The notes: generated by a model not told the origin, from the sequence alone. A stretch of DNA of 64,000 bases from Sphingobium sp. CAP-1 (GCF_009720145.1 NZ_CP046252.1:2808001-2872000), one strand, 5' to 3'; counted from the first letter of the stretch, positions 8,575 through 17,073 are shown. Numbers and translations: made by a program.

Positions 8575-9308
8575 TCGGCGGCCTGACTGTCGATCGCGGC
8601 GGCGAGCCAGCCGGGCAGGGTGGCCGGGTCGATCGTTTCCACCCGGCGCAGTTCGATCGACAGACCAAGGTCGGGCAGGGCGGTGCGCTGGCGTTTCTCG
8701 TCGGCCTGATCCAGTGGCACCGCGACCAGCCGGCGGCTCACCTTGTTGCGATAATGCATCCGCGCGGTATTTTCCTGCCCCACATAGCAGCCCTTGTCAT
8801 AATCGACGCCGTTCAACTCTCCGGCATTGGTTTCCAGCCACAGAATCTGGTCCTGCCCCAGTTCCGCAACGCCCTCGAACACGCCCAGCGACAAGCGATG
8901 GGCGCGGAAAGTGGCGGCAGCGTCGCCTTCGTCGGCCGGTGCGAGCCAGCGATGGCCAAGCGCGGCAAGGCGCGGGTCATGGGGCTGGTCCGGGACGTGC
9001 GGCGACCAGTGGATGGCGCGTGATTCGTCGCGCGCGATCGTCACCTTGCGGCGCAGGCGATAGAGGGTGAGGCGTTTCGCCAGCGCGTCGGCCTGGGCCA
9101 TCTCGCAGTCGATCAGCACGTCCGGGCCGTCCCCCCACAGGATGAAGTCGAACAATGCCTTGCCCTGCGGGGTCAGCAGCCCGGTCCAGCGCGGCTGGCC
9201 GTCCGCCAGCGTCATCACATCGCGGGTCAGCAGGCCTTGCAGGAAGGGGCGGGCTTCCTCGCCCGAAATTCGTAAGATGGCGCGGTCGCGCAGGGTGGTG
9301 CCGGTCAT
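8571..9308 (-). CDS. ygfZ: Folate-binding YgfZ/GcvT-like protein, Fe-S cluster maintenance
   Basis: A 245-aa folate-dependent protein of the YgfZ/IBA57 family, which helps assembly or repair of iron-sulfur enzymes. The signature KGCYVGQE is present near residue 172 (YDKGCYVGQENTARMHY), and the N-terminal GcvT-like fold (FLQGLLTRDV, LLTPQGKALFDF) is complete. I chose ATG 9308 (MTGTTLRDRAILRISG); a GTG 24 bases upstream is less likely. Its stop overlaps the start of the downstream glutaminyl cyclase gene. Confidence 0.92.
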   Translation of the reverse strand: MTGTTLRDRAILRISGEEARPFLQGLLTRDVMTLADGQPRWTGLLTPQGKALFDFILWGDGPDVLIDCEMAQADALAKRLTLYRLRRKVTIARDESRAIHWSPHVPDQPHDPRLAALGHRWLAPADEGDAAATFRAHRLSLGVFEGVAELGQDQILWLETNAGELNGVDYDKGCYVGQENTARMHYRNKVSRRLVAVPLDQADEKRQRTALPDLGLSIELRRVETIDPATLPGWLAAAIDSQAAE

Positions 9309-9358
9309 CGGCTTTAGGTAGGACGGCGACACGACTTAGCCAAGGCTCGTGCGCACGG

Positions 9359-9386
9359 TTCTCGACTTCGCTCGAACCGAACGGAG
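9359..9386. repeat. Half copy of a dispersed TTCTCGAC...CGAACGGAG element
   Basis: This 28-bp stretch matches the right arm of the inverted repeat at 41688-41715 at 26 of 28 positions. Its last bases, GGAG at 9383-9386, lie 9 bases before the dihydroorotase ATG and act as its ribosome-binding site. A 10-bp palindrome (CGTGCGCACG, 9348-9357) abuts it. Confidence 0.6.
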
Positions 9387-9395
9387 ATTTTTGAC

Positions 9396-10727
9396 ATGAC
9401 CCAGACATTCGACATGATCCTCAAGAACGGCACCGTCCATACGCCGGGCGGCGCGGACAGGGTGGATGTGGGCGTGCGCGACGGCCGGATCGTGGCGATC
9501 GGCACGGCGCTGGGCGATGCGGGCGAGGTGATCGACTGCACCGGACTGGACGTGCTGCCCGGCTGCATCGACAGCCAGGTTCATTTCCGCGAACCGGGGC
9601 TGGAATATAAGGAGGATCTGGAATCGGGCAGCCGCGCCGCCGTGCTGGGCGGCGTGACCGCCGTGTTCGAAATGCCCAACACCAATCCCAATACCGACAC
9701 CGCCGACCGGGTGCATGACAAGCTGAAGCGCGCCCATCACCGCATGTGGTGCGACCATGCCTTCTATGTCGGCGCGACCGCCGAGAATGCCGAGCAGTTG
9801 AAGGAGCTGGAGCGGATTCCCGGCACGTCAGGGGTGAAGATCTTCATGGGCGCGTCGACCGGCAGCCTGCTGGTGGACGACGACAATGCGCTGGCCCGCG
9901 TGCTGGCGAGCGGCACGCGCCGGGTTGCCATCCATGCCGAGGATGAGACGCGGATGAATGCGCGCAAGGATTATCGCGTCGAGGGCGATCCGTCGTCGCA
10001 CCCGGTGTGGCGCGATGATGAAAGCGCGCTGATCGCGACCAAGCGGATCATCGCGCTGGCGCGCAAGGCGCGGCGCCGCATCCACATATTGCACATCACG
10101 ACCCCGGCCGAACTGGACTATATCGGCCAGAACAAGGACATCGCCACCTGCGAGGTGACGCCCCAGCATCTGACGCTGGCGGGGGAGGACGCCTATCCGC
10201 GCCTTGGCACCTATGCGCAGATGAATCCGCCGATCCGGTCGGGTGCGCATCGCGATGGCCTGTGGTTCTGGCTGAATCAGGGCGTGCCCGACGTGCTGGG
10301 CAGCGACCATGCGCCGCATACGATCGAGGAAAAGGCGAAAGCCTATCCCGCATCGCCCAGCGGGATGCCGGGCGTGCAGACATTGGTGCCGCTGCTGCTC
10401 AACCATGTGGCGGAAGGGCGGCTGTCGCTGCGCCGCTTCATCGAACTGACCTCGTCCGGGCCGCAGCGCGTATTCGGGCTGGTGGGCAAGGGCCGGATCG
10501 CCAAGGGCTATGATGCCGATTTCACCTTGGTCGACCTCAAGAAGAAGTGGACCGTGGGCAAGGACTGGCTGGCCTCCCGCTGTGACTGGTCGCCGTTCGA
10601 GGGCGATCAACTGACCGGCAAGGCGGTCGGCACGATCATTCGCGGCAACCGGGTTATGTGGGAAGATACGCTCGCCAACGCGGCGGTCGGCGAGCCGGTG
10701 CGGTTCGAGGCGACCGAGTTCAACTGA
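9396..10727 (+). CDS. pyrC: Dihydroorotase
   Basis: A 443-aa zinc amidohydrolase that closes N-carbamoyl-aspartate to dihydroorotate, step three of de novo pyrimidine synthesis. It has the metal-binding HxH-like start (DSQVHFREPG), the bridging lysine in GVKIFMGAST, HAEDE, HILHI and the catalytic GSDHAPH, all in order. Length and motifs fit the class I family (also close to allantoinase, but the FREPG and N-x-N pattern in EMPNTNPNT favour dihydroorotase). No pyrB lies next to it. The ribosome-binding site comes from a dispersed repeat just upstream. Confidence 0.93.
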   Translation: MTQTFDMILKNGTVHTPGGADRVDVGVRDGRIVAIGTALGDAGEVIDCTGLDVLPGCIDSQVHFREPGLEYKEDLESGSRAAVLGGVTAVFEMPNTNPNTDTADRVHDKLKRAHHRMWCDHAFYVGATAENAEQLKELERIPGTSGVKIFMGASTGSLLVDDDNALARVLASGTRRVAIHAEDETRMNARKDYRVEGDPSSHPVWRDDESALIATKRIIALARKARRRIHILHITTPAELDYIGQNKDIATCEVTPQHLTLAGEDAYPRLGTYAQMNPPIRSGAHRDGLWFWLNQGVPDVLGSDHAPHTIEEKAKAYPASPSGMPGVQTLVPLLLNHVAEGRLSLRRFIELTSSGPQRVFGLVGKGRIAKGYDADFTLVDLKKKWTVGKDWLASRCDWSPFEGDQLTGKAVGTIIRGNRVMWEDTLANAAVGEPVRFEATEFN

Positions 10728-10730
10728 AGA

Positions 10731-11612
10731 TCAGGCCGTCGCCAGCCGGTTGCGGCGGGCGGCGGCGATGCCGTCACTGGTGAAGAGGATCAGCCCGACC
10801 CAGATCAGGCCAAAGCTGAGCATCTGCCCATGGCTCAGATGTTCGCCAAAGATCAGGATGCCGCACAGGAATTGCAGCGTCGGGGCGAGATATTGCATCA
10901 ACCCCAATGTCGCCATCGGCAGGCGCTGGGCGGCGATGGCGAACAGCACCAGCGGCACCGTGGTCACAGCGCCGGAGACGATGAGCAGGGTGGTCGTGGT
11001 GCTATCCTGCCCGAATCCGACGCCGCCATGGCCCAGTTCCCACAGCAGATAGGCGATCGCGAGCGGGGTCAGCAGCAGCGTTTCCACCCCCAGCCCCGTC
11101 ATGGGCGCCACCGGGGTCAGTTTGCGCAGCAGGCCGTAAAAGGCGAAGCTGAAGGCCAGCGCCAGGCTGATCCACAAGGTCGTCAGCGCCGATGCGGCGA
11201 GGATGGCGACGCCGATCGACGCGACGCCGATGGCCAGCATCTGTGGCCGGCGCAGCTTTTCCTTCAGCACCAGCACGCCCAGCGTCACATTGACCAGCGG
11301 ATTGAGGAAATAGCCCAGGCTGGCCGCGACGACATGGCCGTCATTGACCGCCCAGACATAGGTCAGCCAGTTGATTCCGATCATCAGCGCCGATCCGGCC
11401 AGCGGCAGCAGCAAACGGCGATCGCGCAGCGCGGCGAACAGGGGCGGCAGGCTGCGCCGGGCGGCCAGCAGCACCAGAATCAGCAGCAGCGACCAGAGTA
11501 TCCGCTGGGTCACGATCTCCACCGGATCGACATGGTGGAGCAGGCGGAAGAACAGCGGCAGCAGTCCCCACAACCCATAGGCGCCGACCGCAGCCAGCAG
11601 GCCGCGCCGCAT
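10731..11612 (-). CDS. rarD: EamA-family transporter RarD
   Basis: A 293-aa inner-membrane protein with ten predicted helices in two EamA repeats, typical of RarD (chloramphenicol-sensitivity protein). Motifs WGLLPLFFRLLHHVDPVEIVTQR, NWLTYVWAVN and SLGYFLNPLVNVTLG are characteristic. The substrate of RarD is not known. ATG 11612 was chosen since the protein starts at MRRGLLAAVGAYGLWG; the frame is open upstream but not conserved. Convergent with pyrC (3 bases between stops) and follows the small membrane gene at 11630-11851 by 17 bases. Confidence 0.9.
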   Translation of the reverse strand: MRRGLLAAVGAYGLWGLLPLFFRLLHHVDPVEIVTQRILWSLLLILVLLAARRSLPPLFAALRDRRLLLPLAGSALMIGINWLTYVWAVNDGHVVAASLGYFLNPLVNVTLGVLVLKEKLRRPQMLAIGVASIGVAILAASALTTLWISLALAFSFAFYGLLRKLTPVAPMTGLGVETLLLTPLAIAYLLWELGHGGVGFGQDSTTTTLLIVSGAVTTVPLVLFAIAAQRLPMATLGLMQYLAPTLQFLCGILIFGEHLSHGQMLSFGLIWVGLILFTSDGIAAARRNRLATA

Positions 11613-11629
11613 TTCAGTGTCGGCCTCGC

Positions 11630-11851
11630 TCAGAAAATGCCTCCGCCCAGGAACAGGCGCAACGCGCCGAAGGCGGCGACGATCAGGCAGAAATTCTGCC
11701 CGCCCTTTTTCGACGACATCAGGCCGATGAAGGCGCCCAGCAGCGCCAGCGGCACGAACAGCCAGTTGAGCGCGCCCAGAAACGGAATGACCGCGGGGAT
11801 CATCAGGATCAGGGCGACAAGGCCGATCAGGGCGGAAAGCAGGTTGAGCAT
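11630..11851 (-). CDS. Small membrane protein (73 aa), unknown function
   Basis: Two to three hydrophobic segments (LLSALIGLVALILMIPAVIPFL, LFVPLALLGAFIGLM, FCLIVAAFGALRLFLGGGIF) with a SSKKGGQN cytoplasmic loop. Probably an inner-membrane protein. The gene lies 17 bases upstream of rarD on the same strand, so the two are likely co-transcribed. No enzyme motif is visible. Confidence 0.65.
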   Translation of the reverse strand: MLNLLSALIGLVALILMIPAVIPFLGALNWLFVPLALLGAFIGLMSSKKGGQNFCLIVAAFGALRLFLGGGIF

Positions 11852-12009
11852 GATTCACACATGGTCCCGAAGCTGTCCCAGAGCAAGACAGCGGCCCGAT
11901 GCCAGTCGATGCAAACTGGCCTTTCGCCGAAAAATCCGTCACTTCGGTCGCTGTTCTAAAGAAGAGGGCAAGGCTTCCCGTGTATGATCGGGCGGCGAGG
12001 GAGTGAAAC

Positions 12010-12573
12010 ATGGCGCTTATTCGGTCTGTCGGGATGCTGTCGCTGGTGCTGGCGCTCGCCGCCTGCGGCAAGGGCGACAAGGACGCCAGCCTCGCCGCGC
12101 TGGATGCGCAACTGACCAATAATGTCGCCGATCCGGCGCTGAAGGGCGCGCTGGCCGATCCGATCCTGGTTGATCCGCAACTGGTGGGTCAGTCCAACCG
12201 CAACGCCGTGCGCCCGGCCGACAGGCCCGCCAATGGCGCGGTGCCGGTGCTGGCGGGGGACGCCGCTGCCGCGCAGGCGCAGGCGATGAAGGCGGTGGGC
12301 GGCAAGCTGATGCCCGCGCCGGCCGCCAGCGCGGGCGCGGCGCTGGCGTCGGCGACGACGCTGGGCGCGGTGGCGCGCGAGCAGGCGACGCGGCGCGGCG
12401 GCAATGGCGGCTGCGCGAAGAAGCTGGCCTATGGCATGGAATGGGCGCAACGCCTGCCCGAACCCTTCACCCTCTATCCCGGCGGGCAACTGACCGAGGC
12501 GGCGGGCGCGGAGGCGGACGGCTGCACCCTGCGGGCGGCGAGCTTCGTCACGCCCGCCCCCGGCAGGCCGTGA
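12010..12573 (+). CDS. Lipoprotein, 5' part of a probably frameshifted gene
   Basis: A 187-aa lipoprotein precursor: signal MALIRSVGMLSLVLALAAC with lipobox LAAC at residues 16-19. The body is Ala-rich, with QAMKAVGGKLMPAPA and a C-terminal folded portion (CAKKLAYGMEWAQRLPEPF, CTLRAASFVTPAPGRP). The frame ends at TGA 12571-12573, but the next frame continues with a plausible matching end (VMDYYYTLARRAGYDG). The two would join within the C-rich run near 12551-12562. Either a one-base change has split the gene, or the second part is a separately translated unit through a TGATG junction. Function unknown. Confidence 0.7.
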   Translation: MALIRSVGMLSLVLALAACGKGDKDASLAALDAQLTNNVADPALKGALADPILVDPQLVGQSNRNAVRPADRPANGAVPVLAGDAAAAQAQAMKAVGGKLMPAPAASAGAALASATTLGAVAREQATRRGGNGGCAKKLAYGMEWAQRLPEPFTLYPGGQLTEAAGAEADGCTLRAASFVTPAPGRP

Positions 12574-12752
12574 TGGACTATTATTATACGCTGGCGCGCC
12601 GCGCAGGTTATGACGGCGACCATAAGATATTGGGCGGCGACCATGTGCTGGGCGGCACGCGCGGGTCGGATGGCAGCGCCTATTTCATCCTGTTCACCGA
12701 TGCGCCGGGCGGCAGGACGAGCGTCGACATCATCGCCGACAATGGGCGGTAG
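12573..12752 (+). CDS. 3' part of the split lipoprotein gene, or coupled small ORF
   Basis: The ATG at 12573-12575 shares its A with the TGA stop of the lipoprotein frame. It encodes 59 residues (MDYYYTLARRAGYDGDHKIL, then glycine-rich GGDHVLGGTRGSDG and YFILFTDAPGGRTSVDIIADNG) that look like a folded alpha/beta end and not like a free-standing protein. The frame is open upstream to 12441, which fits a frameshifted C-terminus. If translated by reinitiation it would give a separate cytoplasmic polypeptide, which seems unlikely for a lipoprotein domain. Confidence 0.5.
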   Translation: MDYYYTLARRAGYDGDHKILGGDHVLGGTRGSDGSAYFILFTDAPGGRTSVDIIADNGR

Positions 12753-12770
12753 GCTGTCGTAGCCCGGTGC

Positions 12771-12832
12771 GTTCCCGCGCAGGCGGGCACTCGGATCAGA
12801 GGGCGGGACTGGGTTCCCGCCTTCGCGGGAAC
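12771..12832. repeat. Bipartite palindromic repeat, copy 1
   Basis: Two 20-bp palindromes (12771-12790, imperfect; 12813-12832, GTTCCCGC-CTTC-GCGGGAAC, perfect) separated by 22 bases ending in ACTGG. The same layout with the same spacer length occurs at 28052-28113. It lies in the 118-bp gap between two convergent genes and could also act as a transcript stop or mRNA-stabilising hairpin. Resembles REP/BIME-type dispersed repeats. Confidence 0.8.
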
Positions 12833-12870
12833 ACTCTTTTCCGGGGAGCGGGCGGTGCGCTGAAGCGCGC

Positions 12871-13644
12871 TTACCCCGCCGGCCCCGTCATCGTCTCGAC
12901 CGTGGGGCGGTTGCTGGCGTCGATCGATCCGTCGGCGATCATCGCCTTGCCCATGTTGAGCGCTTCTTCGAGCATCCCTTCCTCGGTCGAGGTCTGGCCC
13001 GCGCCGATCAGGGCGGACAGCAGGACGTTCCGGGCGGCGGGATCGTTCGGCTGTTCTTCCACGCCCTTGCGCGCCAGCGGCAGCGCTTCGGCATAATAGG
13101 GATCGGCCCCGCTGCGATCATGGTCGGCGAGCTTGCTGTTGCCGATCTGGATCAGGATGCTGGCGAGAATGTTGCGGCTGGTCGCATCGGCCGGCTTCGC
13201 TTCCACCAGCCGGCGCCAGTGGGGCAGCGCTTCCTGATAGAGCGGCGTCACCTTGTCCATCTGGCCCAGCGCGCCATAGGCAGCGGCGTCGGCATAGAGG
13301 GCGTTGGCGAGGAAAGCGACATTGTCGATGCCGGCCGGGTCGGCCTCCACCGCGACGCGGATGGCGGGCAGAGCGGCGTCATAGTGGGTGACGGCAGCCT
13401 GATTGTCGCCCTTTTGCTGCGCGGTCTGGCCCGCGGTGAAGGCGGTCACGGCCTGGTTGAAAGCCTTGATCTCCGCCTGGGTCAGGTCGCGCGCGACCGG
13501 CGCCGCCGGCTCGGCGGGGGCGGCATCGGCCGGCGGCGCTTCGGGCGGCGCCTCCAGTGGCGTTTCTGCCATCTGGGCGAAGGCCGGCGGCGCGGCCAGT
13601 GTCAAAAAGGCGGTCAGGACGGACCTGCTCAGCATCCGGGCCAA
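12871..13644 (-). CDS. Exported tetratricopeptide-repeat protein
   Basis: A secreted or periplasmic protein of about 257 aa: signal peptide (SVLTAFLTLAAPPAFA), a Pro/Ala/Glu-rich linker (about residues 28-55), then TPR-like helices (AFNQAVTAFTAGQTAQQKGD, ALYADAAAYGALGQMDKVTP, LYQEALPHWRRLVEAKPADA). Probably a protein-protein interaction scaffold. The start is TTG 13644, which has AGGAG at 9-base spacing; ATG 13635 three codons inside is the alternative. It lies 91 bases after the ATP12 gene on the same strand. Confidence 0.78.
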   Translation of the reverse strand: MARMLSRSVLTAFLTLAAPPAFAQMAETPLEAPPEAPPADAAPAEPAAPVARDLTQAEIKAFNQAVTAFTAGQTAQQKGDNQAAVTHYDAALPAIRVAVEADPAGIDNVAFLANALYADAAAYGALGQMDKVTPLYQEALPHWRRLVEAKPADATSRNILASILIQIGNSKLADHDRSGADPYYAEALPLARKGVEEQPNDPAARNVLLSALIGAGQTSTEEGMLEEALNMGKAMIADGSIDASNRPTVETMTGPAG

Positions 13645-13735
13645 GGTCTGTGTCTCCTCATGGCGTGAAAAGGCGGGGCGCATTGCGCGCGCATTGCCTT
13701 GTACAATGACCGAAAGGGTGTGCTGGTTCCAGCCT

Positions 13736-14431
13736 TCAGGCGCGACTGAGCGCGCAGAAGGTCGCCGCCATGGCGAAATCGGCGGTGCGTTTGGCGGCGC
13801 GGGCGCTGGCTTCCGCATCCTCGCCCCATTGTTCGACCTGCCAGGCTTCGTCGATCTCCGCCGCCTGCCAGATCGCATCGCGATCCTGCCCGCCCTCGAC
13901 CAACGCCAGCCCGCAGACCAGCGATCCGCTCAATGTCACCAGCGTCGACAGGCCGGTAAGGGTGAAGGGATCGAGCGCGACGACCGCCGCCGCCAGCCGC
14001 GCCAGCGTCTCGTCGGGCTGCGGCACCGGGATGATGCCCTGCGTCACCGCGAAGCCGATATCATAGCGGCCGCGCGCCCAGTCGAGCAGCGGTTCCCAGG
14101 CGGCGGCCTGGCGCGCGACGAGCGTGTCCGGGCCGTCGGCGCGGTAGCAGAGCAGGTCGCTCTGCGCATAGCGGGCGACGCCGGCGGCGAAATCCGCCCT
14201 GCCCGGCGCGACATGATCGATCGCGGCATTGGCGAGGCCGGTCATCGGCATTGACGCCGGATCGACGGTTTCGCCCTGCGCGCGCCATTCGGCGGCGATG
14301 GCCTCCGCCAGCGGCAGGGTCGGCAGCGCCAGCGGCGCGCGCGCGGGGGTGCGGACCGGGCGGCCATCAAGCCGGATCGCGAAGCCGTCGGGCGTCTCCA
14401 CGATGGTCACGTCGGTATAGAAACGCTTCAT
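13736..14431 (-). CDS. ATP12-family F1-ATPase assembly chaperone
   Basis: A 231-aa protein of the ATP12 family, which binds the F1 alpha subunit during ATP synthase assembly in mitochondria; alphaproteobacteria carry homologues. Recognised from MKRFYTDVTI, the RLDGRPVRTPARAPLALPT motif, AIAAEWRAQGETVDPASMPM and the C-terminal AWQVEQWGED. ATG 14431 overlaps the stop of the 87-aa gene by 4 bases, the last of four such overlaps in this operon. No ATP synthase genes are in the window. Confidence 0.9.
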   Translation of the reverse strand: MKRFYTDVTIVETPDGFAIRLDGRPVRTPARAPLALPTLPLAEAIAAEWRAQGETVDPASMPMTGLANAAIDHVAPGRADFAAGVARYAQSDLLCYRADGPDTLVARQAAAWEPLLDWARGRYDIGFAVTQGIIPVPQPDETLARLAAAVVALDPFTLTGLSTLVTLSGSLVCGLALVEGGQDRDAIWQAAEIDEAWQVEQWGEDAEASARAAKRTADFAMAATFCALSRA

Positions 14432-14691
14432 TGCGGCGGCCTCTGGCGAAACAGCGCCAGCAGCAGGCGCGGAACGATGATGAACTGGAACAGGCCGGTC
14501 ACGACCATGATCGCGCCGAACGCCTTGGCCTTGTTCCCCTGCACCCAGTCGAACCGCTGCATGATGGCGAGGAAGCCGAACATGACGATGAAGGCGCCCG
14601 ACAGGCGAAAGAGGCCGATTGCGAAATGGCGCTGCCGGGCGACCGCTTCGGGATCGGCGGGCGGCGGGGGCGGGGGAGGAAGGTCGGTCAT
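14428..14691 (-). CDS. Small inner-membrane protein (87 aa)
   Basis: A proline-run N-terminus (seven consecutive Pro after MTDL) and two membrane helices (LSGAFIVMFGFLAIMQRF, AFGAIMVVTGLFQFIIVPRLLLALF). Unknown function. It is held between the HAD phosphatase and ATP12 genes by 4-base overlaps on both sides, so it is surely co-expressed with them; given the neighbour, a link to membrane-complex assembly is possible but unproven. Confidence 0.75.
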   Translation of the reverse strand: MTDLPPPPPPPADPEAVARQRHFAIGLFRLSGAFIVMFGFLAIMQRFDWVQGNKAKAFGAIMVVTGLFQFIIVPRLLLALFRQRPPQ

Positions 14692-15347
14692 GGCGCGTCG
14701 ATATGGCCGCGCAATTGCGCGCTGTCCATCGCCACGGCATGGGCGCCGGCCGCGACCAGCTCGTCCGGCAGATGATAGCCCCAGGCGACGCCGATCGTCC
14801 GCACGCCCGCCGCCAGCCCCATGTCGATGTCGAAACTGGTGTCGCCGATCATCACCGTTGTTTCAGGCGCCGCGCCCGCCTCCGCCATGGCGGTCAGCAG
14901 CATCGAGGGATGCGGTTTGGACGGATGGCGGTCGGCGGTCTGGAGCGTCACGAAACGGTCGATGATGCCATGATGGGTAAGGCACAGATTGAGGCCGCGA
15001 TCGGACTTGCCGGTGGCGACGCCCAGCAGCCATCCGGCGGCGTCCAGTTCCCGCACCAGTTCCGCCATGCCGGGATAGAGCGGTTCCTGCACCCCCTGTT
15101 CGCGCCGCATCGCCTGAAAGGCCAGTTTGTAGCGCTCCGCCAGATGATCGTGATAATCGCGATCCGCGTGCGGCAGCAGCCGCGCCATCGCGACGGGCAG
15201 CGACAGGCCGACGGCCGACAGGATCGTCAGCCGATCGGGCGGCGTCAGTTTCGCCTCCTCAAAGGTGCGGACCATCGCCGTGCAGATGCTGTGCTGGCTG
15301 TCGACCAGCGTGCCGTCGCAATCGAAAACGACGAGCCGGTTGCTCAT
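14688..15347 (-). CDS. HAD-superfamily (IA) phosphatase, phosphoglycolate phosphatase-like
   Basis: A 219-aa hydrolase with the four HAD motifs: nucleophile DCDGTLVDS (residues 9-17), the Thr of GVATGKSD, the Lys in HPSKPHP and the acidic IGDTSFDIDMG. The alpha-helical cap lies between motifs I and II. Such enzymes act on phosphoglycolate or other small phosphate esters; the exact substrate cannot be told. Its start overlaps the pseudouridine synthase stop by 4 bases. Confidence 0.9.
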   Translation of the reverse strand: MSNRLVVFDCDGTLVDSQHSICTAMVRTFEEAKLTPPDRLTILSAVGLSLPVAMARLLPHADRDYHDHLAERYKLAFQAMRREQGVQEPLYPGMAELVRELDAAGWLLGVATGKSDRGLNLCLTHHGIIDRFVTLQTADRHPSKPHPSMLLTAMAEAGAAPETTVMIGDTSFDIDMGLAAGVRTIGVAWGYHLPDELVAAGAHAVAMDSAQLRGHIDAP

Positions 15348-16690
15348 CCCTTGCGGCTGCTCCCGCGCGACCGCCGTTCGCCCTTGCGATCCTTGCGGAT
15401 CTGTTTGGCGTGCTGGCGCGCGAACTTCTTTTCATCCTCGCGGGTCGGGGTGCGGTCGATCTCGTCGTCCAGCGGCATGTCGCCCAGCGCGAGGTCGAAG
15501 CCCAGTTCGTGCAGGCTGTTGGCGAAGTGCGTCGGCAGGTCGGCCATTACATCCACCCGGCCGCCATCGGGATGGTCGACACGGATGCGGCGCGCGTGCA
15601 GGTGCATCTTGCGGCTGATCGTGCCGGACAGGAAGGCGTCCTTGCCGCCATATTTGCCGTCGCCCACGATCGGGAAGCCGATCGCCGCCAGATGCACGCG
15701 CAACTGATGGGTGCGGCCGGTATAGGGTTGCAGTTCGACCCAGGCGGCACGGTTGCCGGCGCGCTCGATCACACGATAGCGGGTGCGGGCGGGCAGCCCT
15801 TCCTCCTGATCGACATGCATTTTCTCGCCGCCGGTGCCCGGCTGCTTGGCCAGCGGCAGTTCGATCATGCCGTCGCTGATCGAGGGCACGCCGATGACCA
15901 GCGCCCAATAGACTTTGCGCGCGGTGCGGCTGGAAAAAGCCTTGGCGAAATGGGCTGCGGAACGGCTGGAGCGGGCCAGCAGCAGCGCCCCCGACGTGTC
16001 CTTGTCCAGCCGGTGAACCAGCTTGGGCCGCGATTCGGCGTCGAACAACAGGCCGTCGAGCAGCTTGTCGACATGCTCGTCGGTCTTGGTCCCGCCCTGG
16101 GTGGCGAGGCCGGGCGGTTTGTTGATGACGATCGCCTGCTCGTCGCGGTGGATCACCATCTCCTGCGCATAGGCGATTTCGTCCTCGGTCAGGTCGATCA
16201 CGCGCACGCGCCTGGGCTTGGCCACCGCTTCGGGTTTGGCTTCGGCGGGCGGGACGCGGATGGTCTGCCCTTCGACGATGCGGTCGCCCGGCGCGGCGCG
16301 CGCACCGTCGACGCGAAGCTGGCCGGTGCGCGACCAGCGCGACACCAGGTTGAAGCCGACATCGGGCAGATGGCGCTGGAACCAGCGGTCGAGGCGGATG
16401 CCGTCATCGTCCGCCTTCACCCGGAACTGGCGCACGTCGAGCGAGACGCCCTTGGCGGGGTTGGGTTTGGCGGCCGCTGCGGCGGGCGCGGCGGGCTTTG
16501 CAGCAGACTTGGCGGCGGCAGGCGCTTTGGGCCGGAAAGCGGGCTTGTCGCCGTCGCTCTTGCGCGGGCCGGACGGCTTGCCGCGACCAGAGGGCTTGCG
16601 GTCGGCCGACTTGCGATCAGACGGCCGGCCGCCTGCGGGCTTGCCGCCGCGCGATCCCGCGCCACCTTTGGCTGGAGGACGGCCCTTCAT
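15344..16690 (-). CDS. RluA-family pseudouridine synthase with long basic N-terminal extension
   Basis: A 448-aa RNA modification enzyme (RluC/RluD type) that isomerises uridine in 23S rRNA or tRNA. An S4 RNA-binding domain (RLDRWFQRHLPDVGFNLVSR) at about residues 98-145 precedes the catalytic domain, with the active-site Asp in HRLDKDTSG and GRTHQLRVHL later. The first about 80 residues are a Lys/Arg/Gly/Pro/Ala-rich disordered tail, and another basic tail closes the protein; both probably bind RNA. The start overlaps the crcB stop by 4 bases. Confidence 0.92.
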   Translation of the reverse strand: MKGRPPAKGGAGSRGGKPAGGRPSDRKSADRKPSGRGKPSGPRKSDGDKPAFRPKAPAAAKSAAKPAAPAAAAAKPNPAKGVSLDVRQFRVKADDDGIRLDRWFQRHLPDVGFNLVSRWSRTGQLRVDGARAAPGDRIVEGQTIRVPPAEAKPEAVAKPRRVRVIDLTEDEIAYAQEMVIHRDEQAIVINKPPGLATQGGTKTDEHVDKLLDGLLFDAESRPKLVHRLDKDTSGALLLARSSRSAAHFAKAFSSRTARKVYWALVIGVPSISDGMIELPLAKQPGTGGEKMHVDQEEGLPARTRYRVIERAGNRAAWVELQPYTGRTHQLRVHLAAIGFPIVGDGKYGGKDAFLSGTISRKMHLHARRIRVDHPDGGRVDVMADLPTHFANSLHELGFDLALGDMPLDDEIDRTPTREDEKKFARQHAKQIRKDRKGERRSRGSSRKG

Positions 16691-17073
16691 GCCGCGGCGC
16701 TCCGCATGAGGGTGAGGCCAAGCGCCAGCGCGGCGACCGCGCCGATGACCGAGGCGAGCGCATAGGTCAGCGCCAGCGCGCTTTGACCGCGCTGGATCAT
16801 CAGCATGGTTTCGAGGCTGAAGGCGGAGAAGGTGGTGAAGCCGCCCAGCACGCCCACGCCCAGCAGCAGGCGGATCGGTTCGCCCGAAACGGCGCTGTCG
16901 CGCGCCAGCCAGCCGGCGAGCAGCCCCATGGCGAAGCCGCCCAGGAGGTTGGCGGCGAAGGTGCCCCAGGGCCAGGTCGCGCCTGGCGCCATCTGGCCGG
17001 CGATGCGGCCCAGTTGATAGCGCAATGCAGCGCCGGCCGCGCCGCCGCCCATCACGAGAAAGATATTGGTCAT
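16687..17073 (-). CDS. crcB: Fluoride channel CrcB/Fluc
   Basis: A 128-aa, four-helix inner-membrane protein that dimerises into a fluoride exit channel. Conserved GAALRYQLGR, GTFAANLLGGFAMG (with the pore Asn) and GGFTTFSAFSLE (Na+ site and Phe box) are present. First gene of a five-gene operon (crcB, pseudouridine synthase, HAD phosphatase, small membrane protein, ATP12). Only 44 bases separate it from the preceding DMT transporter gene and I see no fluoride riboswitch there. Confidence 0.92.
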   Translation of the reverse strand: MTNIFLVMGGGAAGAALRYQLGRIAGQMAPGATWPWGTFAANLLGGFAMGLLAGWLARDSAVSGEPIRLLLGVGVLGGFTTFSAFSLETMLMIQRGQSALALTYALASVIGAVAALALGLTLMRSAAA

